Shown here in pieces: positions 1 through 12,956 of a stretch of 64,000 nt of DNA. The DNA comes from Rhexocercosporidium sp. MPI-PUGE-AT-0058 (Eukaryota > Ascomycota > Leotiomycetes > Helotiales). A program made the translations under genes and the position numbers. The notes beneath the pieces were generated by a model, which saw nothing but the letters and a program-made list of their open reading frames with translations, was not told the origin of the DNA and did not search any database. Each line of letters begins with the position of its first letter. Position 1 is the stretch's first letter. The DNA is taken from assembly GCA_020746875.1 (NCBI GenBank), contig JAGTJL010000011.1, positions 372,001-436,000 on the forward strand, written 5' to 3'.

Positions 1-3000
1 AATATCTTGCGAGAAGCACGAATGGATCCTGCATAAACGGTGTAGAGACTGCTAACCGAAAATAGGACTGATATTGTCGAAATGAAGCAGTAAATGCCAA
101 GATAAAACCAGAGATTTCTGTTGTGAACATCGATCGGAAGAATAGAGCTCGCAGACATGGACGTAGAATTATGAGAATTCATGTGGCTGATAGGCTGTCC
201 GGAGAAGTGTGTTCGAAGGCTGTTTCCGTAATGGTAAGGAATGAAGGATGTTGCTTGGTGTGATCCAGAAACCTCGATCTTCGCGTATTCATTCGCCCAG
301 ATCCTGACCCAGTAGGTACGGCCCAGCAAGAATCCTTGTGTTGCAATAAACAGTACAACAATGGTCGCCCAGAGCGGCCAGCCTCCAGAAGCACCGAAGT
401 AGCCAGTATATACTGAAGTCTTGACACGACCAGTCTCTCGTTTTTCATCCTCGTGCAATTTCTTCGGCGATGGCTTCGCGGCGGATGCAGCATCTTCGGA
501 TGGGATGGCAGTTGAACCGCTCGTCTTCACTTTGCGCAGAATCTCATCTTTTTCAATATCAGCAGATTCCGTGGCATCCTCCCCTTCAAGAATCTCGTCT
601 AGTTCCCCGGTCTGTCGAAGGTCTTCGATTAGCCCTGCATGTTCAAGCACACCTCTGGCCGAAAGACGGACGGCGTACTTGGCTCGCGGCAAACAAAGGG
701 AGACGTGATGAGTGGCCAATATCCGGGTTCTGCCTTCCGCAAGCTCACCCATCAATGCGTTTTCGTAAATATGTTTGCCAACGTGTGCATCTAAAGCGCT
801 GAAAACGTCATCCATGATCATTATACCGGCTCTCGAGTAGAATGCTCTGGCTAGTGTCAAACGCCACTTCTGCCCGCCAGACAAACTGATGCCTTGAGCT
901 CCGACTTCGGTCTGGTCTCCATCTTCGAAGATTTCAAGATCTTGGGTCAGGGCACATGCATCGATGACCTTTCTATATCTGATTGGGTCGAAAGGTAGGC
1001 CGAAGAGGATGTTGTCCTTGATAGTAGCATTCTCAATCCACGGTGTTTGAGAGACAAAAGATATTGCAGACGGAATGATCCAGTCAGCAGCGGTAGCTTT
1101 GGAATTAAATCGCTCGTGTGTAGATTTTGGAACTCGAATATAGCCTGACTCAAGATGGACCTCTCCCAATATTGCGGCAAGAAGAAGGGATTTTCCAGAA
1201 CCAGTTGGGCCAGAGATAACGCTTAACGCATCGTTTGGAAAGTCGAGATTGAGCTCTCTAAGGGTAAATGTGTCGGCATTTGACTCTGCAGAGCCGCGCG
1301 GAAAGCTGACTGATGCGGCGTGGAAGGAAATAGAATCGCCAGGGAACGTGTTCTCAGGCTTCTCCGGCAGGCGAAGGAAATTCTGGATTCTGTCACTGCT
1401 GATTTTTGCATTAATGGCGGACACAAGCAGGTATGGAATGTTGGAAACGAGGCCTTCGAGCTGAATAAACAAACTGATGGATGTGAATGCGACGGATGGT
1501 AAGAGGTTCCCATGGATCCAAGAGTAGGTGGCTAACGATAATGCTGTCAAGACAACAGGTGTAAAGTCGGATGCGATTGACATGAAGATGCTGTAAAGTC
1601 TGGATTTCCAGAGAGTGGAAAGCTCCTCTTCACGGATCGAGTCGAGTTTGTCGGCCCACTGGGTTTCGATTGCCGAGAATTTGATCTGTCGAATACCCTC
1701 TAGCGCCTCTGTTGTCACTGCTGTTCTCGTATCTCGGATTCCCATCAAGGTTTTCTGCTTTCTGCCATACTTTGACGCGAGAACTTTGTTGATTGGGAAA
1801 AGACACACAATACCCAAAAGGCCCGCACAGAGACTTTCCCAGCCGATGAGAACCCACAAAAATGCAACCGTCACAATAGCTTTGCCAGCAAAGTTGACGT
1901 ACGCAGTATTCATCATACCGAAAAGAGCCACCTGGGTGCAATCAACCGCAAACATATTCAGGACGTCTTGTTGGTTGGCTGATTGGACCTTATCTGGAGT
2001 CTTGGCGTCAGTAACCTTGGTCTCATTGTCTTTCGATGATTTCTGCAGAATTTGATTAGCCTACTCTGGTCTGACAACCATCAAAAGGCAGAGGCATCAG
2101 TGTTGTTGCATCATGTCTTACCTCATCAGGAGGCTTGCTCGAGTCCTCTACCTTCAACATTTTCCCGTAGACCAGTCCCGTAAGCAAGGAGCGGAGAGGG
2201 ATGTGAATATCTGTGAACATAAATTAGATCCGGACAAACACATCAGGACTACGGATCAGCCTACCTGTCATAACCCACCACATCAGTCTAGAATCAACGA
2301 CGTTCGAACTTATCGTCGCTACAACGATACCAGCCACATACATCCACGCCCCGACTGGGCAGCGTCTCCATCATGCCGAGTTTCCAGATACTGAAGCAAC
2401 TGCAGAGTCGCAAATGCAGGTGCAACATCGAAGAAATTCGAAAACAGGATACCCAGCCATTGAATGATAAGTTCCCAACGAAAGGCCCAGAATATCTGTA
2501 CCCACAAAGGAAGACTGTCTTCTTTGATGACGATGTTGCTGAACCTTGAAGTAGCCTTCTCAGATCGTACAACATGATCCATTGCAGGCATGTCGGAGTT
2601 ATTGAATTCCTCTTTGCCAGCAGCGGCCAGAACTGGGGTGCCCCAGTAGAAGCTGTACTTGGCCCAGAGGCTGACGTTCCATTGGCGATCAACGAGTCGG
2701 CCATCTGGGCGATAGATATCAGGACGCCGCTTGACAGAAAATATCGTTGCAATCAGCACAAGAATTGCACCCAGTTGGCAACTGGTCAAAACCATCGTGG
2801 CAGCATTATGATCACCGACGAGAGTTGTTAGGGCAATTCCAGCGATGAGGAAGCATGGCCACAATCTAGCTGCAAAGACCCTGAATCTGGTGACGGGCTC
2901 CACGACTCTAGATATATTGGCAAATTGCAAGATCAAAAGAAACTAAGATACATCAGCATTCGAGTGGCGAGACAACAGTGAGTGGTTTTTCTTACCCAGG

Positions 3001-3361
3001 CCGGAACAAGCAGAATAACTCCCTTGACGTTCCTCTCATCGGGAGTATATTGATGCGAATATGAGTGGTGGCTAGAAGTATGCACGATTGTGACGAGGCA
3101 GATAAAGTCCGCGATCGAAATTCCAAAGCCAACCACCAAAACAGCACAAATGGTAATGATCTGAGTCTTGTTGGAGAATCTCTGAGTTGATTCTAATGTT
3201 GCGGCCCCATCTTCGTCCTCATAGAGGGTCTCGTCATGATTGGGACTCTTCGCGATGCGCCATTTCCCTGTGACGAGAGACCATAGTGATGGAAATGAAT
3301 GTACCAGGACGAGAGCAGCCAAGATATATTCTATGTTCACTAGATCAGAAAAAATGCTCAT
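1..3361 (-). CDS. ABC transporter, ABCC (MRP-like) subfamily, 5' part; apparent frameshift
   Basis: Full-size ABC exporter of the ABCC family, expected to move conjugates or drugs across the plasma or vacuolar membrane using ATP. Only the N-terminal half is in the window; the gene continues off the left edge. The N-terminus is membrane-rich, followed by TMD1 and NBD1. NBD1 has Walker A GPTGSGKS (1188-1211), signature LSGGQ (870-884) and Walker B IMIMDDVFSALD (about 800-830). A linker and the start of TMD2 follow. Start ATG at 3361. Introns inferred at 2943-2995, 2211-2264 and 2043-2121. Near 2357-2359 the frame breaks: the upstream frame hits a stop, while the conserved continuation (from AWMYVAGIV) lies in another frame. 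One extra base in the GGG run would repair it, and no intron fits. The gene is divergent from lipoyl synthase. Family is certain; substrate is unknown. Confidence 0.88.
2357..2359. other. Probable single-base deletion in homopolymer (ABC gene)
   Basis: The GGG run on the plus strand (CCC in the coding strand) is where the ABCC reading frame shifts by one base. A fourth base would join both conserved transmembrane segments in one frame. It is either a sequencing or assembly indel or an inactivating lesion. Confidence 0.6.
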
Positions 3362-4343
3362 TGTGGAATCTAATTTATCGCTCGTGGAGAGTGGCCGTTC
3401 AGGCGCTGTAAGCGTAAGATCAAGCAGAGCTAATGAAAATGGATATCCATAGATCGTAGATATCTATTTGAGTTCCTGAGGTTGAAAATATATTTGATGA
3501 AGAGAGAGGTTGTTATGTTTATGGCTCTGCAGGCAGGAAGCCAATGGTGAGACGGGAGGATACAGAAGTAAGCCTTGGCGAAATAGGAAGGTGGTAGAAG
3601 TCAGCTCCACTTTTGATTTTCGCAATCGGGCGTATGAGTCTTACACCGTGTTACTTTGACAAACGGGGCGACACCAGTGGCCAAGGTAGAATGATCAAGG
3701 TGCATTATGGAGGGTGAGAAAAGAGAGGTCGGTAATGATAAGACAAGGCTTCCTTCGTGCGAGATGTTGATTTGGAAGCTCAAGCATCCAATGCAGATCG
3801 CGGTGACAGGTTGAGGCGAGCGGTAAAGACTCTTCCAGAGCGGGAGGTAAGCACCGGGAATTACCTAGGGCAAAAAGGCCGGACGAGGGAGGGATAGCAC
3901 AAATTCCACTTGGACTGCTCGAGCAACTGTCCCTTGGAGAGTCACTCGCGTGTCATATTTGTTGAGAGTCTGCAATGCGACAAGTTCTCTCAGGCAGTTC
4001 AAATGAGGGGGTATACGATAAGAAGCCAGCTTCACACGATAACTCACAGATTTGAGTTGGAGATGAGATGTGAGAGGACTCAAGGCCTTTGCTGTGGTTA
4101 AACTTATATGCTTTTAGGTAAGAAAGTAAACAAATTGTTGCCGAGAAAGGGGGAGAAGGAAAACCAGGCTGAGGGGACGGTGATCACGTGACAGCGCCTT
4201 CTCGGCAACAAGCGGCCGCCTGGCGAATCCTGGGCTCCGATTTGCAAGCAGAGGGCAGAGCATCGAGAAATTGTTGAACCCGCCGAAGACCCCAGCTTTA
4301 AGTCAATCGCGACAACGGCGAGGTCAGATCCAAATCACACACA
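3362..4343. promoter_or_regulatory. Divergent intergenic region, ABC transporter / lipoyl synthase
   Basis: About 1 kb between two divergent genes, so it should hold both promoters. A palindromic CACGTG (E-box type) lies at 4185-4190, about 155 bp before the lipoyl synthase ATG. Short ORFs here show no recognisable protein. Confidence 0.5.
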
Positions 4344-5613
4344 ATGGCAGCAACAGCAACGAGATTCAGGTGCTTGAATGCACCTCCACTGCGACAAGCT
4401 TCTCGCGCATTATTCCCAGCTTCACTCGCCTCTCGAGGCTTCGCCACTGAGGCTACCTCCCTCGAACCCCCTTCCAAAAGACGCCCAACCTACTTCAAAG
4501 ACAAATTGAACAGCGTACCGTCCTTCAACGAGTTTATTGGAGCCGAAGATGAGATTCTCTCAACCGAAGAGTCCCTCGAATTACGGACTGCCATGGTAGG
4601 ACCGGCAGGGAAGAAGAAGCAGATTACTCGACTCCCAGAATGGCTGAAAACGCCTATACCCGACAATGCAAACTACAAGAAGATCAAGAAGGATCTGCGG
4701 GGTCTGAATCTGCATACGGTCTGCGAGGAGGCGAGGTGTCCTAATATTTCGGATTGCTGGGGTGGGGGAGACAAGACCGCTGCTACGGCTACGATTATGT
4801 TGATGGGCGATACGTGTACGCGAGGCTGTCGGTTCTGTAGTGTCAAGACTTCGAAGGCGCCTCCGCCGTTGGATCCTCATGAGCCGGAGCATACGGCCGA
4901 AGCTTTGTCGAGGTGGGGATTGGGGTATGTTGTGTTGACTTCTGTGGATCGCGATGATCTTGTGGATGGAGGAGCGAGGCATTTCACGGAGACAATCATG
5001 AAAATCAAGCAGAAGAAACCGGACATGTTGGTTGAGGCTCTAACGGGTGATTATGCGGGGGATCTAGACATGGTGGCTATGGTTGCCAGAAGTGGACTGG
5101 ATGTTTACGCGCATAACATGGAGACTGTGGAGGAGTTGACCCCGTTCGTCAGAGATAGAAGGGCGAAGTTCAGACAGAGTCTGCTGGTGCTTGAGGCTGC
5201 AAAGAAGACTGTTCCAAGCTTGATCACCAAGACAAGTATCATGCTTGGTCTGGGCGAGACAGAGGAGCAACTATGGGCGACATTGAAAGGTGAGAATCCC
5301 GTCCAGTCCACTCTAATGCTATGCTAATCCTTTTCCAGAACTTCGCGCAGTCAACGTTGACGTCGTAACGTTCGGACAGTACATGCGTCCCACCAAGCGC
5401 CACATGAAAGTCGAAGAGTACGTCACACCCGAGAAATTCGAAATGTGGCGCCAGCGAGCCCTCGATCTAGGCTTCCTATACTGCGCCAGCGGACCTCTGG
5501 TCAGGAGTTCGTACAAGGCTGGAGAGGCTTTCATTGAGAATGTGATCAAGAAGAGGAAGGGTGTCACGATATTGACGGATGAAGCTACGGGTATGCAGAA
5601 GGCTATTGTATGA
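4344..5613 (+). CDS. LIP5: Lipoyl synthase, mitochondrial
   Basis: Radical-SAM enzyme that inserts two sulfurs into octanoyl groups on lipoyl domains (pyruvate and 2-oxoglutarate dehydrogenases, glycine cleavage H protein) in mitochondria. Two exons, 4344-5289 and 5339-5613 (intron 5290-5338), give 406 aa, the usual fungal length. The first ~35 residues are basic and hydroxylated, like a mitochondrial presequence. Both iron-sulfur clusters are intact: auxiliary-cluster cysteines C127, C132 and C138 (CX4CX5C), and radical-SAM cysteines C158, C162 and C165 (CTRGCRFC). The RSSY motif near the C-terminus supplies the conserved serine that ligates the auxiliary cluster. No defect seen. Confidence 0.97.
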
Positions 5614-7379
5614 TAGATGTGACAATGTGCTGCTGCGATTCAACAGTCGTAGGATATTGAGACATGCGTCGGCGTTTGAGTAGATGCATTGCGGGCGTAC
5701 TTTCAAGGATGTACTATAGACGGATTCTAGACCGTCAAGCTGCGGAAGCAGTTAATACAAAATGGTTTCAACAAGAGACAGATAGGCCATTCTACTAGTC
5801 GAAGCATGGCATTGCACAGTCTCCCTGTATTCTCTGTATTTCTAGTCCAGTATCGTATCACGATCTGTAGAATCCTTAGGGATGAGAAATACCAAGATAA
5901 CGAGAGTTTAGCAGCCTCGATGACTCGGAGGTGAGAAGATGTTCTGCTGCTGTCCAACTAGCTACTTCGAATCGGGTTTTACTACCATCGTCCAAAGTCT
6001 TTCTCTGCGTACTATTCAAGTTCAAGAACACAGTGTCTCCCCTAAGTCAGTCCCTCGAGTCAGATCTAGTACAGCTCTCAACAACTAGTCGGCCAGATGC
6101 GTCAGTCTATCTCCATTCCCCTGATGTTTGTAGGTTCAATACATTACATTCGCAGATTTCTGGAACGGCTCAGACCATCGCCAATCTAGCCAACATGGAG
6201 CATCGACATCACTTCAAGGCTGGGGCTGGGAATACTCTCATGAAAGTCTGCTAATGGGCTGGTATTCAGACTGACCAAATCTCCGGGACTGTAAATAGGC
6301 CCTAGATGCAGAGTTTACATCCTTTAGTCAAAGTCGCTGCTGTCAACATTATGTTTTCAACTTATTTGTGAGCTTCGTCGGAATTACTGTCAAGATGGTG
6401 AGCTTGCTTTATGGTTGAAGATTACCAGCAATGGCTCAGGATAGAAACTCTCAGCTGATGGTGTTGTTTTTTGAGTACTGTGGGAGGGAATAACTTCCAA
6501 GACCACATAACATGAGAGGCTGCAAGGAGCGAGCCACTGGAGGACTCTCTAGCTTTAGCAAATAACAGATTTATTAGTCGTAGAGATATTACATATCTGA
6601 AGAGTATGAATCATTAAAATAGAGGTGTAGAGATTGACGTATTAGATAGAATATATGTAACATGTGCTGTGGCTGCATAACCTTTAAGTGCTAGTCGGTT
6701 ATATATGAGAAGAGCCAGCTTAGTCAAGTGACAAAGAAACATCTGAGCTTCCTCTCCACCACAGTACTATCAAATGGCACCAATAGAAAGCAAATTTAGT
6801 GTTCACGGAATAGTTAGATTTTCTCATGGGGCAACAGAAAGACCTAGCAGACAGGACTTGATGTTCGTATTCTAGCACATGCCCCTGTTCAGCTCGCTTA
6901 ATTTTGTTGTGTCGCAAATGCAAACATTTGTCGGGCGGGAGCTTTCTTTACTTGGAGACAGATATTGTATCCCTGAAATAGTAACTATACGTCAAGCAGC
7001 AGCAGCCCTAGTGTTTGTTCTGGACCTATAACATGACCTTTTCTGGCGTGAGAAGGGTGCAGTGATTCTGGCGCAGATGGAATAAATACTCCGGGACAGG
7101 ACATGGCAAGTCCCGGGAGGTTGAGTGAGGCGAGTCAAAGAGTGGTTATTTCAAGGAACATGACCAATGGGATCTTTAATTTGAAAACTCTAAATTGGAA
7201 ACCTGTTGCCTTGCCCAAATCCATTTATCTCTATTAATTTACCTCTATCAATCAAGCCCTAAACAGTTCAGATTCCGTCTAATTCCCGAGTACTATCTCA
7301 ATAAAATATCGCGACACCACTGGCTTCGCTGCATTTAACATCTATCACCATCAAACCCTAGAACAGTTAGAATTCATCC
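5614..7379. other. Intergenic, no gene recognised
   Basis: About 1.8 kb between the 3' ends of lipoyl synthase and UDP-glucose dehydrogenase (convergent). Only short ORFs without family resemblance. I found no tRNA-like B box or repeat. AT-rich stretch around 6540-6700. Confidence 0.5.
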
Positions 7380-9580
7380 TCAGAGAGATTGGGCAGGGTA
7401 AATAGAGAACTCACCATGTAGCCGACTTCTACTCCCCGCCTTGCCAATGACCTCAACCCTGAATCCCAGCTTCTCCATCTCACCAACATCAACCAAGCCC
7501 CGTCCATCAAATACCCATTTAGGCTTACGCATCTGATAGGCAATGCGCGCCCACTCCAAGTTCTCACTTGCAATGACTTCTTCCACAGATCCTCTCTCGC
7601 AGTCTCTGCAACCCTCTGCACATGCTGGCTCAGGCAGGTAGCGGTTCAATGGATCAGTGTCGAGGGGTGGCTCAAGTTCCGTGGGAGCAGTGATCTTATT
7701 CTTTCGTGCGGACGTCATCATATGGAGAATATCGAGCTCGGAGGGGGTACGGTTTGCCAATGTCTGGGAAGAGGTAGGCGAGTGGTTGGCCTTGGTGAAG
7801 ATGGATTCTTTTTCTTGCAGAGGTGGGTATCTGAACTGATCCCATTCTGTGAGGATCAAGACGGCGCTGGAATCAGCACATGCTTCGTAGGAATCTTTGT
7901 ACACTGTTTTCAGATGTTAGTCAGCATCGATATGTGAGTTGGAGGATGATAGGTATGTACCTTCAATTGGCCCATCAGGTTTCAGGAGCTTGAGACCTGT
8001 GGTAGCAAACAGTCGCTTGATCTCATCCTTGACGTCTTCAGGATTGCATCGCGGGTCAAAGATGGCAATCTCAGCCGGATTATCGGCTAAGAGAGACTTC
8101 ACAACCTCGACAGCAGGTGATTCACGTGTATCACTTGTGTCTTTCTTGAACGCATACCCAAGAATACTGATCTTCTTGCCGATGAGTGTGCCATGAAGGT
8201 TAGACACGACACGTTTGACAAACCTGTTGCGCTGAAATTCATTGATGGTGATGACTTGCATCCAATAATCAGCCACCTCTTCCAAATTCAGTGTCTGCGC
8301 AAGATACACCAGGGAGAGGATATCCTTCTTGAAGCACGATCCACCAAAGCCAAGACCAGCCTTCAAGAACTTCGACCCAAGACGTGGATCAAGACCGATA
8401 GCCTTGGCAATCTCATCGACATCCGCGCCAGTCCTCTCACAGATAGAGCTAACGGTGTTGATGCTGCTAATCCTCTGTGCGAGCATGGCGTTGGCGACGA
8501 GCTTTGAGAGCTCGGATGACCAGAGGTTGACGGTTACGATTTTGGATCGGTCAACCCATGCGGAGTAGACTTCTTCGAGGGTTGCTGCTGCTGCGAGACC
8601 GGCTTTGGTGCGGGAGCTGCCGATGAGGATACGGTCTGGGTTGAGGAGGTCTTTGATTGCTGTGCCCTCGGCGAGGAATTCTGGGTTGGAGAGAATCTCA
8701 AAGGGAACGCCTGGTCGGTGGACCTCAAGCTAAATATGTGTCAATATACGAAGACCAAGTAAATCAAATCCTTCTTAAAGAGAAGCTGATGCAGTAGGAG
8801 CGACTTACAGTATCCCGAACAATCTGAGCAGTCCGGCAAGGAACAGTACTCTTCTCAACAATGATGGCACCGGGCTTAGCCGCAATCGCAATATCCTTTG
8901 TAGCACCCTCTAACGCAACCATATTCGTAGCAGCTCCTGCCCCAATGCCCGTGATCTTCGTTGGTGTGTTGACACTCAAGAACACAATATCGGCTTCAGA
9001 GACACACTTTGCAACTTCCGTCGAGAAGAACAAATTGGGTAGGCGAGCCGGAAGCTCTGCAGTGAAAGCTCCGTCGACGCTGACCTTCGTGGCATTGGTT
9101 CCGTCTCGAGCTACGCGAACGATCTCATTGAGACCGGGTTCGTGGATGGGAGGGTGCTGGGAGTTCCATTTTCGGATGCGGTTGATGTCTTTGTCGACAA
9201 CTGTTACGCGTATGTTGGGATTTTGGAAGGCAATGACTGCAGCTGTTGGCCCTCCTGTAGATGGTGTGAGCTTTTATCTCTTAATAATTACGCCTTCTCT
9301 TGACCCAAGGCAAAAACTTATTAGGAATCATTGATCCTTTGAAGACAATGTTTCCAGGACGAACTTGAGAGCCGAGTAAAATTTTATAGAAACACTTACC
9401 AACGTAACCTGCTCCAACGCAACAGATGTTTTTGGCTTTGATGACAGGCAAAACCTCTGTGGCAGCCTCACGGGAGAGCTTGACAAGATCTGTGGTGCTT
9501 GGATTGAGAGGTGTAGATGGATTCGTAGACAGTGGCGTGCTGTCCAAGAACTCGGAAGTATCACTAGATGATGACTCCAT
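7380..9580 (-). CDS. ugd: UDP-glucose 6-dehydrogenase
   Basis: Oxidises UDP-glucose to UDP-glucuronate with two NAD+, supplying precursor for GlcA- and xylose-containing polysaccharides. Four exons: 9580-9400, 9254-8809, 8729-7961 and 7903-7380, giving 639 aa. The N-terminal Rossmann motif GAGYVG is at residues 56-61 and is interrupted by intron 1. The hinge motif NPEFLAEGTAI follows. The catalytic cysteine is about C341 in GFGGSCFKKD, and the C-terminal UDP-binding domain contains GYAFKKDTSDTRES. A ~70-residue insertion before VFDGRG looks like those of fungal homologues. The last exon has a possible GTGAGT donor near 7412, so the extreme C-terminus could be spliced differently. It lies directly downstream of a GT2 synthase on the same strand. 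Confidence 0.95.
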
Positions 9581-10966
9581 CTTGATCAGCTTATCGGAAG
9601 TATCTCTGATTGAAAAAGAAATGTGTTAAAAATGAATCTGAATGTTTGGCTAGCTTTGGAACTATTGATGGAGAATATATGATGTTCGAGATCTGGTCAA
9701 CGAGATACTTGAGACTGGAGGAGCTTCCAGATACAATGAAAAAGAAAAGCGTGAACGATTAAATAGACCCCTGTCTCCATTCTCTTCGAATCTCACGTTG
9801 GTTTCATTTGATCAACAGCCTCTTGCCTATCGCGACGGCTACTCTCTTCTGAGTATCTCAGCTGTCGACTCACCGCATTTCACCAACACTCTTCCGGCCT
9901 TCGAGTGTCTAGATCTGCACTCACAAAGTCATTGTCTCGCAACTACCAGAAATTTTACGGTCTGGAAAGTTGAGCACTGGAAGAAGCCGCAGACTCACTG
10001 CTCGGTATGTCGTGTAGATCTGCACAGCACATTGCCATCTCATCGACAGCTCATCGAGGTATCGGACCGACAATAGAACCTAGTAATCAAGTCAAAAGAG
10101 GCGTTTTTTGAGTTTCATTCGAACAATGTCAAAAAGAAGAATGATTCATTACCGTTGCCGGTCTCACGGTTCCCCTGCAGAGCATGCGGGCTGGGAGACA
10201 TAACGATCGACCTCGACGCCCCCCAACGGGTGGGCGCTCGGGCTAGGAAGATTACAGCAAGCTCCAGGAGAAACATTGACGCCAACAAACTTTGATAGGA
10301 AGCGCTGATAGGAGTGTTGGAATCAGGAATTCCATTCCGCTTCAGACACGAAGAGGGTATTGTGAGATACCACGAACCCCTGATACAGTGTTGGTTGAAA
10401 CACTAAGACATTAGCATTCAGCTACGGGACGGAAGATAAGGAAGATTTTTTCTTTGACGGCAAATGTCTTACACGTGGGGGTGTTGGGACCTCTTGTTGA
10501 CTCGTTGAGATATTGACAGGAAGATTTGAGCTAGTTTTGGAGTGGAGTCGATGCTTATGAGTTATCACGACATTGGGAGGCCTCACATGAAATTTCTTGG
10601 GCATCTATCGGTGTGATGAGATTGCATCTATGTGCATGAGCTGAGATAAGAACCATATCTTATCGTCGTATCGAACAGGGCTTGATACGATCTCGGTGTG
10701 AGGTAGATAGTGGAATTTCGAGAGAAAATGTTGTTGTCGAGGGAAATTAATATACGCAAGAAAACCACAAATTGTGCCCAACCTCGTTTTGCTAGCAAAT
10801 GTGAGGTATCATAGATTGCAGTGTATATATCGTCTATTTAGAATTCTATGATGGTAAAAATTAAAGTACTGCTATCTGCGTGACAGAAAAGGAGAAAGTA
10901 ACAGAAAACCCAAGCTTCCAGAACATCCGGCTCACCTCGCTCATGATATTTTCCGCCCACCTCGAT
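9581..10966. promoter_or_regulatory. UGD promoter / GT2 3' flank
   Basis: 1.4 kb between two tandem minus-strand genes, so it holds the UGD promoter. A CACGTG lies at 10472-10477. No credible coding region. Confidence 0.45.
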
Positions 10967-12956
10967 CTAGCCCTGCTTCTTCTTAACACACAACAGAAAT
11001 CTATGAGCAAAGAACAGGTTCATGGCATCCAAAACTATCAGCGGAATAGCGTTGTAGATCTTGAAGGTTTTATCAGTGATGCATCGATATACCAGTGCAG
11101 CAATTAATGCACCGAGATATGTAAAAATCCAGCACCAAGCGAGTATACGCATATTCCGGTACTTGTTGTTTCGATGAGAAGCATTGTCACCAGATGGGAC
11201 CCAAGCGAGAGCTCTACCGAAGAGTCGATCCTTGATGGCGGTCAAATAAGCGTAGGATTGAATAACCATGATGAACTGGACGTTGAGTCCGTATTTGGCC
11301 TTGGCCCAGAAGCGAAAGGCAATAAGCGAGTAAACGACAGACGGTGCAGCGAAAGCTAGGTTGTAGTACTTGAAGAATTCTGGACGGACCCAGAGGAGTA
11401 GGATACCAGGAATTGGATTGATGAAGATGCTAATCGAGATCGCAGAGTAGTACATCATGCCAGACATGTAACAGAGCTTTTGGACGATGGTGAGCTTGGA
11501 TTTCCAAAAGTCAGGGTTGGTCAAGAGAGTCGTGGAACCCATGCACCAGCGCATTTGCTGGGAGAAGAAGGCGTGAGGTGTGTCTGGACAGACTCCACAT
11601 GCGAGGCAGAGTGGGATGTATTTGACTTTCCATCCCCGATTCACAGCGTAGAACCCGGTGTGCACGTCTTCGGAGAATCCAATCTCAGCTGTTCCACCGA
11701 CTTCAACAAGTGCTTCTCTTCGATAGACAGCGTTGCTGCCAACGCAAATAGACGCACCCCAGCGGTTGCGATTGACTTCGACGACTCGGTAAAAGAGCTC
11801 TTGGATCCCGCCTGCTCCTTGTTCAATCCATGTTTGAGTGTCCATGACCCGGAAGAATTGTGGAGTTTGGATGATCGCGGTCTTGTCATCAGCCAGATGT
11901 TGTGGAACCGTCTCGAGAAGGAAGTCAGAGCGGGGACAGAAATCCGCGTCGAAGATGGCGAAGAAGTCTCCAGATGTGCGAGCGAATGCCCATCGAAGGT
12001 TGCCAGCTTTCTTCAATCTTGGTCTGTCGTCTCGGACCATGTATTCGAATCCATAACTTGTTGCGAGTTGCTTGACTTCATCCATTCCACCATCGTCCAA
12101 GACGTACACCTTGAGTTTTCCGGCAGGCCATTGAAGATCTTTGACGTATTTGTAGGTGTTTGCTAAGATTTCCATGGGCTCTTTGCAGCATGGTAAATAT
12201 ATGTCAATCGTGGGTGCCGTTTCATCGGTGATTGGAAAGTCCGCAAGCACTTTTTTGTGGCTTTCAAAGTCGTAATCTTTGCCGACAATGGTGATCGTGT
12301 ACGAAATAATTAGGTAAATCTCCAGGATACCAACGAAGAATCCGAACCAGTAGAAGTACTTTGAAGTGATAACGAACAGCCACATCCCAGCTGACAAACT
12401 GAGAAATGAGAAGACGCCGATGATGTACAAGCCAAGTCGATTGGTTTTCAAGTAACCATATTTCTCTTCATCCGTGGTACCAGATGGCAGAATGAGCGGT
12501 GGATCTTCGATGGGCGCGTAAGTTGCTCGAAAGACTGCATACTGCCTCGCCCAGAATCCTTTCGGTTTTGGCTCGGCCTCGGGATCACTACCCTCGGTCT
12601 TCTCTTTGCCAGGAATAGACGCAGGAACTACAGGTGTTGGCTCAGCTTGCCCAGCCTTTTCAGAGAAGAGTTCTCTGTTGGTAGGAGCCGGTTCCTTCCA
12701 ATGTTAGCACCAATCTCACAGATTTTGTCGGTGTTCTTACGATGGTATCTTCCACTTGATCTGCCAGTGGCGACGAGGCTCTGGTTGGTATTGTTGGAGC
12801 AGCTACCGGTGCCGAGTGAAGAGACGAGCTTTCGGATGACGATAGAGCTTCATTATCGGCGAAAGGATTGGCGGGATCGAAATCAATTGTCGAATTGGAG
12901 TGGTCACCGGGTGTGCGAGTTGCCTCAAGACGAGGAGGCTCATTACGATCAGCCAT
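10967..12956 (-). CDS. Membrane glycosyltransferase family 2, cellulose-synthase-like
   Basis: Processive GT2 polysaccharide synthase of the plasma membrane using UDP-sugars, about 634 aa. A ~130-residue cytosolic N-terminus is followed by two TM helices (about 147-195), then the catalytic domain with DDG (259-261), DAD (308-310), SED (400-402) and QQMRW (438-442), the D,D,D,QxxRW set of processive synthases. Four further hydrophobic segments follow to the C-terminus. Exon 1 is 12956-12741, with a strong GTAAGA donor at 12740. The best-looking CAG acceptor puts exon 2 out of frame; an AAAG acceptor at 12656 keeps frame, so that junction is uncertain. Resembles fungal cellulose-synthase-like proteins such as Tft1 (mixed-linkage glucan). 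Product not determined; hyaluronan-type polymers are also possible given the adjacent UGD. Confidence 0.9.

Noticed and set aside
11480..12166. 228-codon plus-strand ORF
   Set aside because: Entirely antisense to the GT2 catalytic domain.
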